A stretch of DNA of 64,000 nt from Chitinophaga lutea (GCF_003813775.1 NZ_RPDH01000001.1:2728001-2792000), one strand, 5' to 3'. Numbered from the stretch's first letter, positions 26,668 through 36,198 are shown. Notes: generated by a model from the sequence alone, not told the origin. Numbers and translations: made by a program.

Positions 26668-28227
26668 TTAAAACCAGCTGCTCTTTTTCCTGCTGCTGCG
26701 GCCGCCCAATCCCAGCGCTCCCAAAAGGCTGCGGGTGATGATGTTGGCGGCCGTTCTGCCGGCCTGGCGGGCGGCGGAACTGGTCACGATGGTTTCCAGC
26801 AGGCCTTTTTCTTCCTTCTGCCGGCCTTTTCTGGCGGGCGCTTCTTCTTCGGCGGCTTTGCTTTTTTCAGCCGCTTCTTCCAGCTTGGCGGTGAGCATCT
26901 CGTAAGCACTGTCGCTGTCGATATCCTCGTTGTATTTCCGCACGAGTTTGCTGCCGGCTACGAGCTGATCGAGCTCGGCATCCGTGAGGATGTCCATCCG
27001 GGAATGCGGCGACACCAGCATGGTGGCGGCCAGCGGGGTAGGCGTGCCTTTTTCGCTCAGGCAGGTTACCAGCGCCTCGCCGATGCCGATCTGCGTCAGG
27101 AGTTCGTCGGTTTTATAAAAATCGGACAGCGGGTAGTTTTCCGCGGTCTGTTTGATGGCCTTGCGGTCGTTAGCGGTAAAGGCGCGCAGTGCGTGCTGCA
27201 CCTTGAGGCCGAGCTGGCCGAGCACGGAAGCGGGCACGTCCATCGGGTTCTGGGTGCAGAAGAAAATACCAACGCCTTTGGACCGGATGAGTTTGATGAT
27301 GGTTTCGATCTGCTGCAGCAGCGCATCGCTGGCCTCCTGGAAAATCAGGTGCGCCTCGTCGATGAACATCACCAGCTTCGGTTTGTCGAGGTCACCCTCT
27401 TCCGGCAGCGTGGCGTATAATTCGGCGAGCAGGCTGAGCATGAAGGTGGAAAAGAGTTTCGGGCGGTCCTGGATGTCGGTCACGCGCACGATCGAGATCT
27501 TGCCGCGGCCGTCTTCGGCGATGTGCATCAGGTCGTCTACCTCAAAGGACTTCTCACCGAAAAACACGGTGGCGCCCTGTTGTTCCAGCTCGATCACCTT
27601 CCGGAGGATGGTGCCGGTGCTGGTGGTGGAAATCTTGCCGTAATCTTTCTCCAGTTCCTTTTTGCCTTCGTCGCTCACATACTGGAGTACTTTTTTGAAG
27701 TCTTTCAGGTCGAGCAGGGGCAGTTTATTGTCGTCGCAATATTTGAAGATCATCGCCACAAATCCCGCCTGCGTATCGTTGAGGTCGAGGATTTTGGACA
27801 GCAGCACGGGGCCGAATTCGCTGACGGTGGCCCTGAGGCGCGCGCCTTTTTCGTGGCTGAGGGTGAGCAGCTCCACCGGGTAGGCTGCGGGCGCCCAGGT
27901 ACCGCCGATCTTGGCGTACCGTTCTTCGATTTTGGCGTTGGAGGCGCCGGCCGCGGCAATGCCGCTAAGGTCGCCCTTGATGTCCATCAGCAGCACGGGC
28001 ACGCTGGCGTCGCTGAGGCCTTCGGCGATCACCTGGAGGGTTTTGGTTTTACCGGTGCCGGTAGCGCCCGCGATGAGGCCGTGGCGGTTGAGCGTTTTCA
28101 GGGGCAGGAGCACGTCCGCGCCCGTCACCACTTCGCCATTGAACATCGCGCAGCCCAGTTTAAAGTGCTCGCCTTTGAACGTATAGCCGGTTTTGATGTA
28201 TTCGAGAAATGCTTCTTTGGTAGCCAT
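26668..28227 (-). CDS. HerA-like ATPase, DUF853 (YjgR-type)
   Basis: 519 residues. Walker A GATGTGKT (54-61), Walker B-like VMFIDEAHL with the catalytic Glu, then the conserved IIKLIRSKGVGIFFCTQNP and LRAFTANDRKAI. This is the FtsK/HerA superfamily, DUF853 branch. The C-terminus is charged and low in complexity (Lys/Glu/Ala-rich, then SSRKKSSWF). Family members are predicted ring ATPases acting on DNA or membranes; no function has been proved. It follows a small lipoprotein gene by 12 bases and is probably the last gene of a transcript that includes the MFS and metallo-beta-lactamase genes. Confidence 0.85.
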   Translation of the reverse strand: MATKEAFLEYIKTGYTFKGEHFKLGCAMFNGEVVTGADVLLPLKTLNRHGLIAGATGTGKTKTLQVIAEGLSDASVPVLLMDIKGDLSGIAAAGASNAKIEERYAKIGGTWAPAAYPVELLTLSHEKGARLRATVSEFGPVLLSKILDLNDTQAGFVAMIFKYCDDNKLPLLDLKDFKKVLQYVSDEGKKELEKDYGKISTTSTGTILRKVIELEQQGATVFFGEKSFEVDDLMHIAEDGRGKISIVRVTDIQDRPKLFSTFMLSLLAELYATLPEEGDLDKPKLVMFIDEAHLIFQEASDALLQQIETIIKLIRSKGVGIFFCTQNPMDVPASVLGQLGLKVQHALRAFTANDRKAIKQTAENYPLSDFYKTDELLTQIGIGEALVTCLSEKGTPTPLAATMLVSPHSRMDILTDAELDQLVAGSKLVRKYNEDIDSDSAYEMLTAKLEEAAEKSKAAEEEAPARKGRQKEEKGLLETIVTSSAARQAGRTAANIITRSLLGALGLGGRSSRKKSSWF

Positions 28228-28239
28228 GGTGGATGGGTT

Positions 28240-28686
28240 TTATTCTTCTTTTAACAGCTTTTTGGCCTGGTCGATCGTTTCCAGCATAAAGGTTTTTACC
28301 TCCTCTATTTTCTTTTTCTCTGATTCGAGATAGGCTTTCTTTTCGGCGGTCGTTTTGTTTTCCAAGTGCATGTCGTACCCCTGCATCCAGTTTTCCATGG
28401 CCCTGTTGGCGCTGTCGAGCCTGAACTCGGCGGCGATGTAGGGGTTGGACACTTTGGTGTCGTGCCCGAGGCTGTCGGATATTTCCGCCATGCGGGTCTT
28501 GAGGCGGCGGATCACCATCATTTTGGCCATGGCCTCGTCGTGGATGTTCATCACGTCGGCCGACAGGGAATCTACTTTCAGGGAATCGGCGATGGCGGCG
28601 GTATTGCCGGCGGGAGCACCGCCCTGGCAGGCTGCGAGAGCGATCAATGCAGCAACGGGCAGCATGCGGAAAATGTTTTTATACAT
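28240..28686 (-). CDS. Small lipoprotein, unknown function
   Basis: 148 residues with a lipoprotein signal (lipobox LAAC, Cys at residue 20). The mature part is almost entirely helical and charged, with coiled-coil-like segments (AMAKMMVIRRLKTRMAEI and the Lys/Glu-rich KKAYLESEKKKIEEVK). Similar Bacteroidota proteins are often named hypothetical or 'viral A-type inclusion protein', a name without functional meaning. Anchored in the envelope. Located between the metallo-beta-lactamase fold gene (19 bases) and the HerA-like gene (12 bases), so very likely co-transcribed with both. Confidence 0.7.
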   Translation of the reverse strand: MYKNIFRMLPVAALIALAACQGGAPAGNTAAIADSLKVDSLSADVMNIHDEAMAKMMVIRRLKTRMAEISDSLGHDTKVSNPYIAAEFRLDSANRAMENWMQGYDMHLENKTTAEKKAYLESEKKKIEEVKTFMLETIDQAKKLLKEE

Positions 28687-28705
28687 AAGCTGAGATTTTT
28701 TAAAA

Positions 28706-29545
28706 TTATAAATCGCTTAACGGGAACGAGCTTTTCAGCCGGATGCCTTTTTCGGTACTGTGCAGCAGGCCACACTCAATGGAAGGATCATGCTCGAAAT
28801 ACAGCACATACTGGCGCTCGTTCGCTTCCATGAGAAAACGCTTTTTTTCCTCCAGTGTGGTCAGCGGGAACATATCGTAGGCCATCACATACGGAATGGG
28901 AATATGCGCCGCGGAAGGCAGCAGGTCCGCCATGTAAACGATGGTATGGCCTTTATAGCGGATCTCGGGCAGCATCATGGCATCGGTGTGCCCGTATGCG
29001 AACCGCAGGCGGATGTGGTCCGTGAACGAAACGCCGTCGCGCTGCTCGATGAATTTCAGCTGTCCGCTCTGCTGGATGGGCAGGATGTTTTCTTTCAGGA
29101 ACGAGGCTTTTTCCCGGTCATTCGGCTCGGTGGCCCATTTCCAGTGCGCTTCATTGCTCCAGTACGTGGCGTTGCGGAAGGCCGGCACCAGTTTGTCGCC
29201 TTCGCGCTCGATGCTGCCGCCGCAATGATCGAAATGGAGATGGGTGAGCAGTACGTCCGTGATATCGTTGCGGTGGTAACCGAGGGCGGCCAGCGATTTG
29301 TCGAGCGTATCGTCGCCGTGGAGGCGGTAGTGGCTGAGGAACTTTTCATCCTGTTTATTGCCGATGCCGTTATCGATGAGGATGAGGCGGTTGCCGTCCT
29401 CCACCAGCAGGCAGCGCATGGCCCATGTGCAAAGATTATCGGCGTCCGGCGGGTTCAGTTTCTGCCAGAGGGTTTTGGGCACCACGCCGAACATGGCGCC
29501 GCCGTCGAGCTTGAAGAGTCCTGTATTAATCGTGTGAAGCTGCAT
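28706..29545 (-). CDS. Metallo-beta-lactamase fold hydrolase
   Basis: 279 residues. Zinc motif LTHLHFDHCGG (HxHxDH, about residues 100-110), then the later His in AYGHTDAMM and the Asp in VYMADLLPS. The arrangement matches the lactonase-like branch (AHL lactonase/AttM type) more than true beta-lactamases, but no substrate can be assigned. There is no signal peptide, so it is probably cytoplasmic. The ATG at 29545 overlaps the 3' end of the MFS gene by 20 bases, indicating translational coupling. Confidence 0.88.
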   Translation of the reverse strand: MQLHTINTGLFKLDGGAMFGVVPKTLWQKLNPPDADNLCTWAMRCLLVEDGNRLILIDNGIGNKQDEKFLSHYRLHGDDTLDKSLAALGYHRNDITDVLLTHLHFDHCGGSIEREGDKLVPAFRNATYWSNEAHWKWATEPNDREKASFLKENILPIQQSGQLKFIEQRDGVSFTDHIRLRFAYGHTDAMMLPEIRYKGHTIVYMADLLPSAAHIPIPYVMAYDMFPLTTLEEKKRFLMEANERQYVLYFEHDPSIECGLLHSTEKGIRLKSSFPLSDL

Positions 29546-30857
29546 AATCGGGTACTTGCGTTTTTCTCTTTGCTAAACTACGTTGTTTTTGTAAAGCGGA
29601 GAACAGCCATATGAGCCCGATGGAGAAAAAGCCGATGAGCACCAGCACCGAGGTGCGCATGTTGTTGGTCATATGCTCGATGTACCCGAAACTGAATACG
29701 CCCAGCGCGATGGCCATTTTTTCCGTGACGTCGTAGTAGCTGAAAAACGAAGCCGTATCGCGGGTTTCGGGAAGCAGTTTGGCGTAGGTGGAGCGGCTGA
29801 GCGACTGGATGCCGCCCATCACCAGGCCCACGGCTACGGCCAGGAAATAAAACTGTACTTCGGTGGTGATGAAGTAGGCGTTGAGGCATACGCCAATCCA
29901 CAGCAGCACCGTGGCAATGAGCACCCTGAAGTTGCCGAAGCGGCCGGAGAGCCGCGCCATGCCCCAGGCGCCCAGGATGGCCACGATCTGTATCAGCACC
30001 ACGCAGATGATGAGTTTGGTGGCTTCGAGTTTGAGCTCCTTGGACGCGAAAATCACGGCCACCATCATCACGGTCTGCACGCCCATGCTGTAGAAGAAAA
30101 AGGCGCGGAGGAATCTTTTCAGCACAGGCATCACTTTTACCTGCGCATATACTTTTTTCAGTTCGATGAACCCGTCTTTGAACACTCTTCCGGAACCGTC
30201 GTTGACGGCGGGTTTGGAGGCAGGCAGGCGTTTGAACGTGATCTGCGCGAAGCCGAACCACCAGATGCCCACCAGCAGGAAGGTGATGCGCACCGCCATA
30301 CCGTCGGTGATGCCGAAAGGTTTCACCGTTACCAGGGCAAACCCCACGAGCTGCATGAGCACGCTGCCCATGTACCCGAATGAAAAGCCGCGGGCGCTCA
30401 CCCGGTCCTGGTACTCCGGCGACGCAATTTCGGGCAGGTAGGAGTTGTAGAACACAAGGCCGCCCCAGAAGCCGATGGCCGCCAGCATCACGGACAGCAT
30501 GCCCAGTTCGAGGCTGCTGGTGTCGGTGAAGGTATAGAGGGAGGCGCAGGCCAGGGAACCGAGGTAACAGAAGAAACGGAGGAAGTTCTTTTTATTGCCG
30601 CGCGTATCCGCGATCGAGGAGAGGATGGGCAGGCTGATGGCGATCAGCAGGTAGGCGAGCGACAGGGTATAATCGTACAAAACGGAGCTGAGCAGCGTTT
30701 TCCCCATGAAGGTCACCTCATCGGTACCGGAGCGGGCTTTGGTGACGCCCAGGTAATAGATGGGGAAAAAGGTGGTGGTGATCACCAGGTTGTACACGGA
30801 ATTGGCCCAATCGTACATGGCCCAGCCATTGACAACTTTCCTGTTTGGTATGCTCAT
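29526..30857 (-). CDS. MFS transporter, Atg22/UMF1-like
   Basis: 443 residues from the ATG at 30857 (MSIPNRK). About twelve hydrophobic helices. The N-terminal WAMYDWANSVYNLVI is the signature of the Atg22/UMF1 group of the major facilitator superfamily; FFSYYDVTEKMAIALG in the C-terminal half is also typical. The yeast member exports amino acids from the vacuole; bacterial substrates are unknown. It lies 45 bases after the ABC ATPase gene and overlaps the following hydrolase gene. Confidence 0.88.
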   Translation of the reverse strand: MSIPNRKVVNGWAMYDWANSVYNLVITTTFFPIYYLGVTKARSGTDEVTFMGKTLLSSVLYDYTLSLAYLLIAISLPILSSIADTRGNKKNFLRFFCYLGSLACASLYTFTDTSSLELGMLSVMLAAIGFWGGLVFYNSYLPEIASPEYQDRVSARGFSFGYMGSVLMQLVGFALVTVKPFGITDGMAVRITFLLVGIWWFGFAQITFKRLPASKPAVNDGSGRVFKDGFIELKKVYAQVKVMPVLKRFLRAFFFYSMGVQTVMMVAVIFASKELKLEATKLIICVVLIQIVAILGAWGMARLSGRFGNFRVLIATVLLWIGVCLNAYFITTEVQFYFLAVAVGLVMGGIQSLSRSTYAKLLPETRDTASFFSYYDVTEKMAIALGVFSFGYIEHMTNNMRTSVLVLIGFFSIGLIWLFSALQKQRSLAKRKTQVPDYAASHD

Positions 30858-30902
30858 AGGGAGTGATTGAAGATTCACACGAATTACTAAAAGTAATGAT
30901 TA

Positions 30903-31523
30903 TTACTGTTTATAGTCATTGATCCGGATATGTTCACGGCAAAAGCCATATTCGGCTTCGTCGTTGGAGCTCACGATCACGAGGCGGTTGCCGCAGTAGT
31001 CGCGGATCAGTTGCTGGTAGAGGGCGATGCCGTCGCCGTCGAGGTTGGTGCAGGGCTCATCGAGCAGCAGCACCGGCACGTCCGAAAAAATGGCGAGCGC
31101 CAGCCGGGCCCGCTGTTTCATGCCGGAGGAAAAGTTGCGCACCTGTTTTTTCCAGGCTTTTTCGAGGCCTACGATGCGCGCAATTTCCCGGGGTGAAAAG
31201 CCGGGAAGGAAAGATTTGAAATGGAGATGGAAATCGAAGCACTCCTGCAGGCTCAGTTCTTCCACCAGCTCCAGGTAGGGAGCCACGATGGCGCAATGAT
31301 TGAAAAACCGGTCGGACGGGAGCGTCTGTTCGTTGAAAAGATATTGCACATCGCCTTCACTGTGGTGATGGTGCCCGCTGATGATCTGCAGTAAAGTGGA
31401 TTTGCCGGAGCCGTTGGGCCCCAGTATGGCGTAGTGGCCTGTACCGCTGAACGTATAGGTGAAACGACGGAAGATCCAGTCGTAATTGAACCGCTTGCCG
31501 ACCTGGTTAAGCGAGATCGTCAT
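30903..31523 (-). CDS. ABC transporter ATP-binding protein, no adjacent permease
   Basis: 206 residues, a lone nucleotide-binding domain. Walker A GPNGSGKS (35-42), signature FSSGMKQR (131-138), Walker B VLLLDEP (151-157) and a switch region VIVSSNDEAEYG where the usual His is replaced (SND). Its short length and compact form resemble CcmA-like or lipid-exporter ATPases. Its ATG overlaps the lpxA 3' end by 17 bases, so it is translated with the lipid A genes. The membrane partner is not in the window. A role in envelope lipid traffic is inferred from context only. Confidence 0.85.
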   Translation of the reverse strand: MTISLNQVGKRFNYDWIFRRFTYTFSGTGHYAILGPNGSGKSTLLQIISGHHHHSEGDVQYLFNEQTLPSDRFFNHCAIVAPYLELVEELSLQECFDFHLHFKSFLPGFSPREIARIVGLEKAWKKQVRNFSSGMKQRARLALAIFSDVPVLLLDEPCTNLDGDGIALYQQLIRDYCGNRLVIVSSNDEAEYGFCREHIRINDYKQ

Positions 31524-32307
31524 TCGCCCTGGTACTGTATCCTCTCATGATGCCGCGCCCGGAATCGCGGATGAAGGAGAGTATTTCATCCCTTTCGTCC
31601 GTGGCCGGAAATTCTGCTTCAATGATGCGGATGGCTTTGGAAATATTGTTGCCTTTCACAAAAATGACGCGGTAGATGTCCAGGATGTGGTTGATCTTCT
31701 CGAGGGTGAAGCCCCTGCGTTTAAGCCCCACGGAGTTCACGCCCACATAGGAGAGGGGCTCGCGCGCCGCCTTTACGTAGGGCGGTACGTCTTTCCTCAC
31801 CAGCGAACCGCCGGTTACGAAAGCGTGATTGCCGATTTTACAGAACTGCTGTACCGCTACCATGCCTGCGAGCACCACGTTGTCGCCCACGGTGATGTGG
31901 CCTGCGAGGGTGGTGTTGTTCGAAAACACGCAGTAATTGCCCACGATGCAGTCGTGCGCAATGTGGCTGTAGGCCATAATGAGGCAGTTGCTGCCGATGG
32001 AGGTCTTCAGCCGGTCTTTGGTACCGCGGTTAACGGTCACATATTCGCGGATGGTGGTATTGTCGCCGATTTCCACGATGGTATCCTCGCCTTCGAATTT
32101 GAGGTCCTGTGGAATGGCGGAAATAACAGCACCGGGGAAGATGCGGCAGTTTTTGCCGATACGGGCGCCTTCCATGATGGTTACATTGGAACCAATCCAG
32201 GTGCCTTCCCCGATCTCAACATTTTTATGGATAACGGTGAACGGATCGATTTTTACGTTGGGCGCAACTTTAGCGTCCGGGTGGATGTATGTGAGCGGAT
32301 GAATCAT
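31507..32307 (-). CDS. lpxA: UDP-N-acetylglucosamine acyltransferase LpxA
   Basis: 266 residues. A left-handed beta-helix of hexapeptide repeats occupies residues 1-190, with the catalytic His (about H118, in SHIAHDCIVG). A helical C-terminal domain contains LKRRGFT, the conserved Arg/Gly segment of LpxA. It catalyses the first step of lipid A synthesis, 3-O-acylation of UDP-GlcNAc from acyl-ACP. The gene follows lpxC-fabZ by 4 bases and overlaps the ABC ATPase gene, all in one lipid A unit with lpxD. Confidence 0.96.
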   Translation of the reverse strand: MIHPLTYIHPDAKVAPNVKIDPFTVIHKNVEIGEGTWIGSNVTIMEGARIGKNCRIFPGAVISAIPQDLKFEGEDTIVEIGDNTTIREYVTVNRGTKDRLKTSIGSNCLIMAYSHIAHDCIVGNYCVFSNNTTLAGHITVGDNVVLAGMVAVQQFCKIGNHAFVTGGSLVRKDVPPYVKAAREPLSYVGVNSVGLKRRGFTLEKINHILDIYRVIFVKGNNISKAIRIIEAEFPATDERDEILSFIRDSGRGIMRGYSTRANDDLA

Positions 32308-32311
32308 GCTG

Positions 32312-33727
32312 TTATTTTCCTTCGCGTTTTACAATTTGGGCAACCATGTCAGCCTCGGTGACTACCTTGTTGCCTACGAATGCCGTTCCGCGCATTTCCA
32401 CGAGGCCTCTGCGGATGGGGCTCAGGAGCTCCATCTTCAGCACCATGGTATCGCCGGGCAATACCTTTTGTTTGAATTTGCAATTATCGATCTTTAAAAA
32501 ATAGGTATCATAGTTTTCCGGATCCGGCATCGGATTCAGCGCCAATATTCCACCCACCTGGGCCAGCGCTTCGCAGATCAGTACACCCGGCATTACGGGG
32601 TTACCGGGGAAGTGGCCCTGGAAAATCTGTTCGTTGAAAGTGACGTTCTTGATGCCCACCACACGGGTATCGCTCAGCTCGATGATCTTGTCTACCAGCA
32701 TCATCGGGTACCGGTGCGGCAGGGTTTTGATGATGCGGTTCACATCATAGATCGCGGGCTGGTTGGGATCGTAAATGGGCACGTCCCTGTTATGTTTGTT
32801 TTTCTTGATGTACTGTTTGATTTTGCGGGCAAACTCCACGTTGGAAGCATGACCGGGGCGGTTGGCGATGATGTGCGCCTTGATGGGCACGCCGATCAGG
32901 GCCAGGTCGCCCACCACGTCGAGCAGCTTGTGGCGCGCGGGCTCGTTGGGGAAGTGCAGCTGGGCATTGTTGAGGATGCCTTCGCGCTGTTGCACGGACA
33001 TTTCCTCGCGGTCGAAGGCTTTCGCCAGGCGGCCGAGCTCTTCGTCGGTCACCGGGCGGTCTACCACCACGATCGCGTTGTTGATGTCGCCTCCCTTGAT
33101 GAGATTGTGGGCCAGCAGGTATTCCAGCTCGTGGAGGAATACGAAAGTGCGGCAGGGGGCGATTTCTTTTTTGAAATCGCTCATGCTTTTCAGGTTGGCG
33201 TGCTGGGTGCCGAGTACCTGGGAATTGAAGTCGATGAGGGCGGTAACCCGGTAGTCAACGGCGGGCAAAGCCACCATTTCGACCTTTTTCACCTCATCGT
33301 AATAGTTAATATTGGTGTCGATGGAATAATAGACCTTTTTGGCGTCCTGCACCTGGATGCCGGCTTCCTCGATGATGTCGATGAAGGGGATGGAGCTGCC
33401 GTCCATGATGGGGATTTCGGGGCCGTTCAGTTCGATCAGCACGTTATCCACGCCCATGCCCACGAGGGCGGCCAGGATGTGCTCGACCGTGCTGACGCGG
33501 GCGCCGTTGTGCTCCAGGGTGGTGCCGCGGGCGGTATCCACCACGTAATCCACATCGGCTTTCACAATCGGCTGGTCGGGGAGGTCGATGCGCTGGAATT
33601 TAATACCAAAGCCGGGCATGGCCGGCTTGAGAGTCATATTCACCTGTGCTCCTGTGTGTAAACCAACGCCTGATATGGTCACGGGACCTTGCAGGGTCTG
33701 CTGGTTCGACTGCTGATTTTCCATCAT
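32312..33727 (-). CDS. lpxC/fabZ: Bifunctional UDP-3-O-acyl-GlcNAc deacetylase / 3-hydroxyacyl-ACP dehydratase (LpxC-FabZ fusion)
   Basis: 471 residues in two enzymes. Residues about 10-305 are LpxC: zinc ligands H83 (STVEH), H266 and D270 (HKLLD), and the catalytic H293 (GHAS). Residues about 330-471 are FabZ, starting at LPHRYPMMLVDK, with catalytic H372 (GHFPGNP) and E386. LpxC performs the committed deacetylation of lipid A synthesis; FabZ dehydrates 3-hydroxyacyl-ACP for fatty acid elongation, competing for the same acyl-ACP pool. The fusion is a known Bacteroidota feature and puts both branches at fixed stoichiometry. Flanked by lpxD and lpxA. Confidence 0.96.
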   Translation of the reverse strand: MMENQQSNQQTLQGPVTISGVGLHTGAQVNMTLKPAMPGFGIKFQRIDLPDQPIVKADVDYVVDTARGTTLEHNGARVSTVEHILAALVGMGVDNVLIELNGPEIPIMDGSSIPFIDIIEEAGIQVQDAKKVYYSIDTNINYYDEVKKVEMVALPAVDYRVTALIDFNSQVLGTQHANLKSMSDFKKEIAPCRTFVFLHELEYLLAHNLIKGGDINNAIVVVDRPVTDEELGRLAKAFDREEMSVQQREGILNNAQLHFPNEPARHKLLDVVGDLALIGVPIKAHIIANRPGHASNVEFARKIKQYIKKNKHNRDVPIYDPNQPAIYDVNRIIKTLPHRYPMMLVDKIIELSDTRVVGIKNVTFNEQIFQGHFPGNPVMPGVLICEALAQVGGILALNPMPDPENYDTYFLKIDNCKFKQKVLPGDTMVLKMELLSPIRRGLVEMRGTAFVGNKVVTEADMVAQIVKREGK

Positions 33728-33791
33728 TATAGCTTCGTATTCAATTGCGTTTTAAATCCTTCTTGTAGCTCTTTCAATCCTTGCTGCCGCT

Positions 33792-34850
33792 TCAGCGAAG
33801 AAGGGCTTTTTCGGCCAACAGCTGTTTCACCATATCTTCCAGTTCTTTTACCCTCTTTTCCAGGTCCGGCAAATTTCTAAAAATTGCCTGACTTTTTAGC
33901 GAACTTTTATAATCGTAGGCCGGAGAGCCGGTCAAAGCGGTGTTGGGGGTGGTGATGGATTTGGACAAACCGCTCTGGGCGTTGATTTTGGTGCCGTCGG
34001 CGATCTGGATGTGGCCCACGATGCCTACCTGGCCGCCGATCACGCAGTTTTTGCCGATTTTGGTGCTGCCGGATACGCCGGACTGGGCGGCGATCACCGT
34101 GCTGCTGCCGATCTCCACGTTATGGGCGATCTGGATAAGATTATCGAGTTTCACACCGGCATGGATCACCGTAGAGCCCATGGTGGCCCGGTCGATGGTC
34201 GTATTGGCGCCGATTTCCACGTCGTCGTGTATGATCACGTTGCCCACCTGGGGCACTTTTTTATAGGTCCCGTTGGCCTGGGGGGCGAATCCGAACCCGT
34301 CGCCGCCGATCACGCAGCCGGCATGGAGGATCACGCGGTTGCCCACCACGCTGTTATCGTACAGCTTTACACCCGGGTAAAGCACGGTATTGCTGCCTAT
34401 TTTCACATTATCGCCGAGGTAAACGCCGGGATAGATCTTCACATTGTCGCCCAGCACCACATTCTCACCGAGGTAGGCAAACGCACCGATAAACACGCCC
34501 TGGCCCATTTTAACGGAGGCCGGTACATGGGAAGGCTGCTGGATGCCCGTTTTGGCCCCGGCACCCACCATTTTCTGATATTGCTCCAGCAGGAGCGCAA
34601 AAGCGCTGTAGGCGTCCTGCACCCGGATAAGGGTAGGCTTGATGGGCCGCTCTATCACCAGGGAATCATTCACGATCAGAATGGAGGCCTGGGTGGAATA
34701 GAGAAACTCCTCGTACTTGGGATTGGCGATGAAACTCAACATGCCGTCGCCCGCCTCCTCAATCTTGGCGATATTGTGCACCTTCACTTCCGGGTCCCCT
34801 TCCAGCTTCCCGTTCAATATGGTAGCCAGCTGTAATGCGCTAAATTGCAT
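33792..34850 (-). CDS. lpxD: UDP-3-O-(3-hydroxyacyl)glucosamine N-acyltransferase LpxD
   Basis: 352 residues. The N-terminal uridine-binding domain (1-100) carries the NPKYEEFLY segment; the centre is a hexapeptide-repeat beta-helix (about 105-310) with the catalytic His in [11 protein letters not shown] and the conserved [14 protein letters not shown]-terminal helix ([13 protein letters not shown]) is coiled-coil-like. It adds the second 3-hydroxyacyl chain in lipid A synthesis, after LpxC. First of the lpx genes, 64 bases before lpxC-fabZ and 91 bases after the HD hydrolase gene. Confidence 0.96.
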   Translation of the reverse strand: MQFSALQLATILNGKLEGDPEVKVHNIAKIEEAGDGMLSFIANPKYEEFLYSTQASILIVNDSLVIERPIKPTLIRVQDAYSAFALLLEQYQKMVGAGAKTGIQQPSHVPASVKMGQGVFIGAFAYLGENVVLGDNVKIYPGVYLGDNVKIGSNTVLYPGVKLYDNSVVGNRVILHAGCVIGGDGFGFAPQANGTYKKVPQVGNVIIHDDVEIGANTTIDRATMGSTVIHAGVKLDNLIQIAHNVEIGSSTVIAAQSGVSGSTKIGKNCVIGGQVGIVGHIQIADGTKINAQSGLSKSITTPNTALTGSPAYDYKSSLKSQAIFRNLPDLEKRVKELEDMVKQLLAEKALLR

Positions 34851-34941
34851 AGTAATTAATTGAAATGTTACCTTCCAGGCCGTCTCCGGATAATATGAAT
34901 GTATTCTCTAACATGTTGCGCTCGTATAAAACGTTGTTAGC

Positions 34942-36165
34942 CTAGATTTTTGGATGACAAATGTAGAATTTTTTTATCGGTCTTGCCAAAGTATGCGATA
35001 CAAGGGCATTGTCGATCGATGAAATATCCCTCACCGTGCCGTCCTTGAATAGGATATTGATCTTTTCGTCGTTTGCGTCATATGCCTTCAGGCTGGCGGT
35101 ATCCGTAAATACGAAATAATCCGCCTCCCCGTCGCTCAGGTCCCAGCGTTGTTTCACTTTTTCTTTCAGGTCTGCCAGCAGCTCAGGTTCCGACGGCTCA
35201 TTTCTGAGGGTAACCTTGAAAAGCTGGCGGTTTACGAGCCATTGGCATAGCAGGCGTAACACCTTGTCCGGGTGCTGCGTCCATACTTTAATCGCCCCCA
35301 TGATATCATAGTCATCGAGCAGGCAAAATTGGGAAAGGCATTCCTGTCCCTCGAATTCCCCCCGGCCGATGCGGTTATACAAGAAATAATGCAGCGCCGG
35401 CGAGGCAAACAGCTCCGTGCCGTCCAAAGCCAGCTTTTTGGCCCTGTCCAGCACCTTTACGAGCATATTTTCCGCGCTCAGCACGGTTTTATGCAGGTAT
35501 ACCTGCCAGTACATGAGCCGGCGGGCGACAATAAACTTTTCAATGGAATAAATCCCCTTTTCCTCCACCATCAGTTCGCCCTCATGCACGGTCAGCATCT
35601 TGATGATGCGGTCGTAGCTGATCACCCCCTCGGACACACCCGTGTAGAAACTGTCGCGGCTCAGGTAGTCCATCCGGTCCACATCCAGCTGGCTCGAAAC
35701 GAGCTGGTGCAGGAACTGTTTATGGTACCGGCCGTTGAATATCTCCAGGGTAAGGTCCAGGCTGCCGTTCATTTCCCGGTTGAGGGTCTGCATCAGCAGC
35801 TGGGAAATCTCCTCGTGAGACACGTCTTCCACCAGCGTATGTTCCAACGCATGCGAATAAGGCCCGTGCCCTACGTCATGCAATAATATGGCCATTTTTG
35901 CAGCCACTTCCTCTTCTTCCGTGATAACCACCCCCTTTCCGCGCAGCTCCTGCAAGGCACAACTCATCAGGTGGTAAGCCCCCATGCTGTGATGAAAACG
36001 CGTATGCATGGCCCCGGGGTATACCAGGTGGGCCAGCGCCATTTGGTGTATCCGGCGTAACCGCTGATAATACGGGTGTGATATAAGGTTGAAAATCAAT
36101 GGATGATCGATGGTAATAAACCCGTGAACCGGATCGTTCACAATCTTTCGTTTGCGGTCAGTCAT
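34942..36165 (-). CDS. HD domain phosphohydrolase
   Basis: 407 residues. HD metal motif: His in HTRFHHS, LLHDVGHGPYSHALEH (the HD pair and downstream His), and the late Asp in DVDRMDYLSRDSF, the pattern of the dGTPase/SAMHD1-like branch. The C-terminal third (about 280-407) has no motif I recognise. Members hydrolyse dNTPs or other nucleotides, but activity cannot be predicted reliably. It heads the minus-strand lipid A run and is divergent from porX; the HD-lpx order recurs in Bacteroidota as I recall it. Confidence 0.88.
   Translation of the reverse strand: MTDRKRKIVNDPVHGFITIDHPLIFNLISHPYYQRLRRIHQMALAHLVYPGAMHTRFHHSMGAYHLMSCALQELRGKGVVITEEEEVAAKMAILLHDVGHGPYSHALEHTLVEDVSHEEISQLLMQTLNREMNGSLDLTLEIFNGRYHKQFLHQLVSSQLDVDRMDYLSRDSFYTGVSEGVISYDRIIKMLTVHEGELMVEEKGIYSIEKFIVARRLMYWQVYLHKTVLSAENMLVKVLDRAKKLALDGTELFASPALHYFLYNRIGRGEFEGQECLSQFCLLDDYDIMGAIKVWTQHPDKVLRLLCQWLVNRQLFKVTLRNEPSEPELLADLKEKVKQRWDLSDGEADYFVFTDTASLKAYDANDEKINILFKDGTVRDISSIDNALVSHTLARPIKKFYICHPKI
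34958..34965 (-). promoter_or_regulatory. Possible internal -7 promoter box for the lpx genes
   Basis: On the minus strand this reads TACATTTG, an exact TAnnTTTG match, within the last codons of the HD gene and about 108 bases before the lpxD ATG. It could give the lpx genes a second promoter; being in coding sequence it may be chance. Confidence 0.3.
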
Positions 36166-36190
36166 TCGGATTTTTTAATATCTGTCCGTA

Positions 36191-36198
36191 CAAATCTA
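36191..36198 (-). promoter_or_regulatory. Candidate -7 promoter box for the HD-lpx unit
   Basis: On the minus strand this reads TAGATTTG, an exact TAnnTTTG match, 26 bases upstream of the HD gene ATG. No clear -33 box. Confidence 0.45.
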
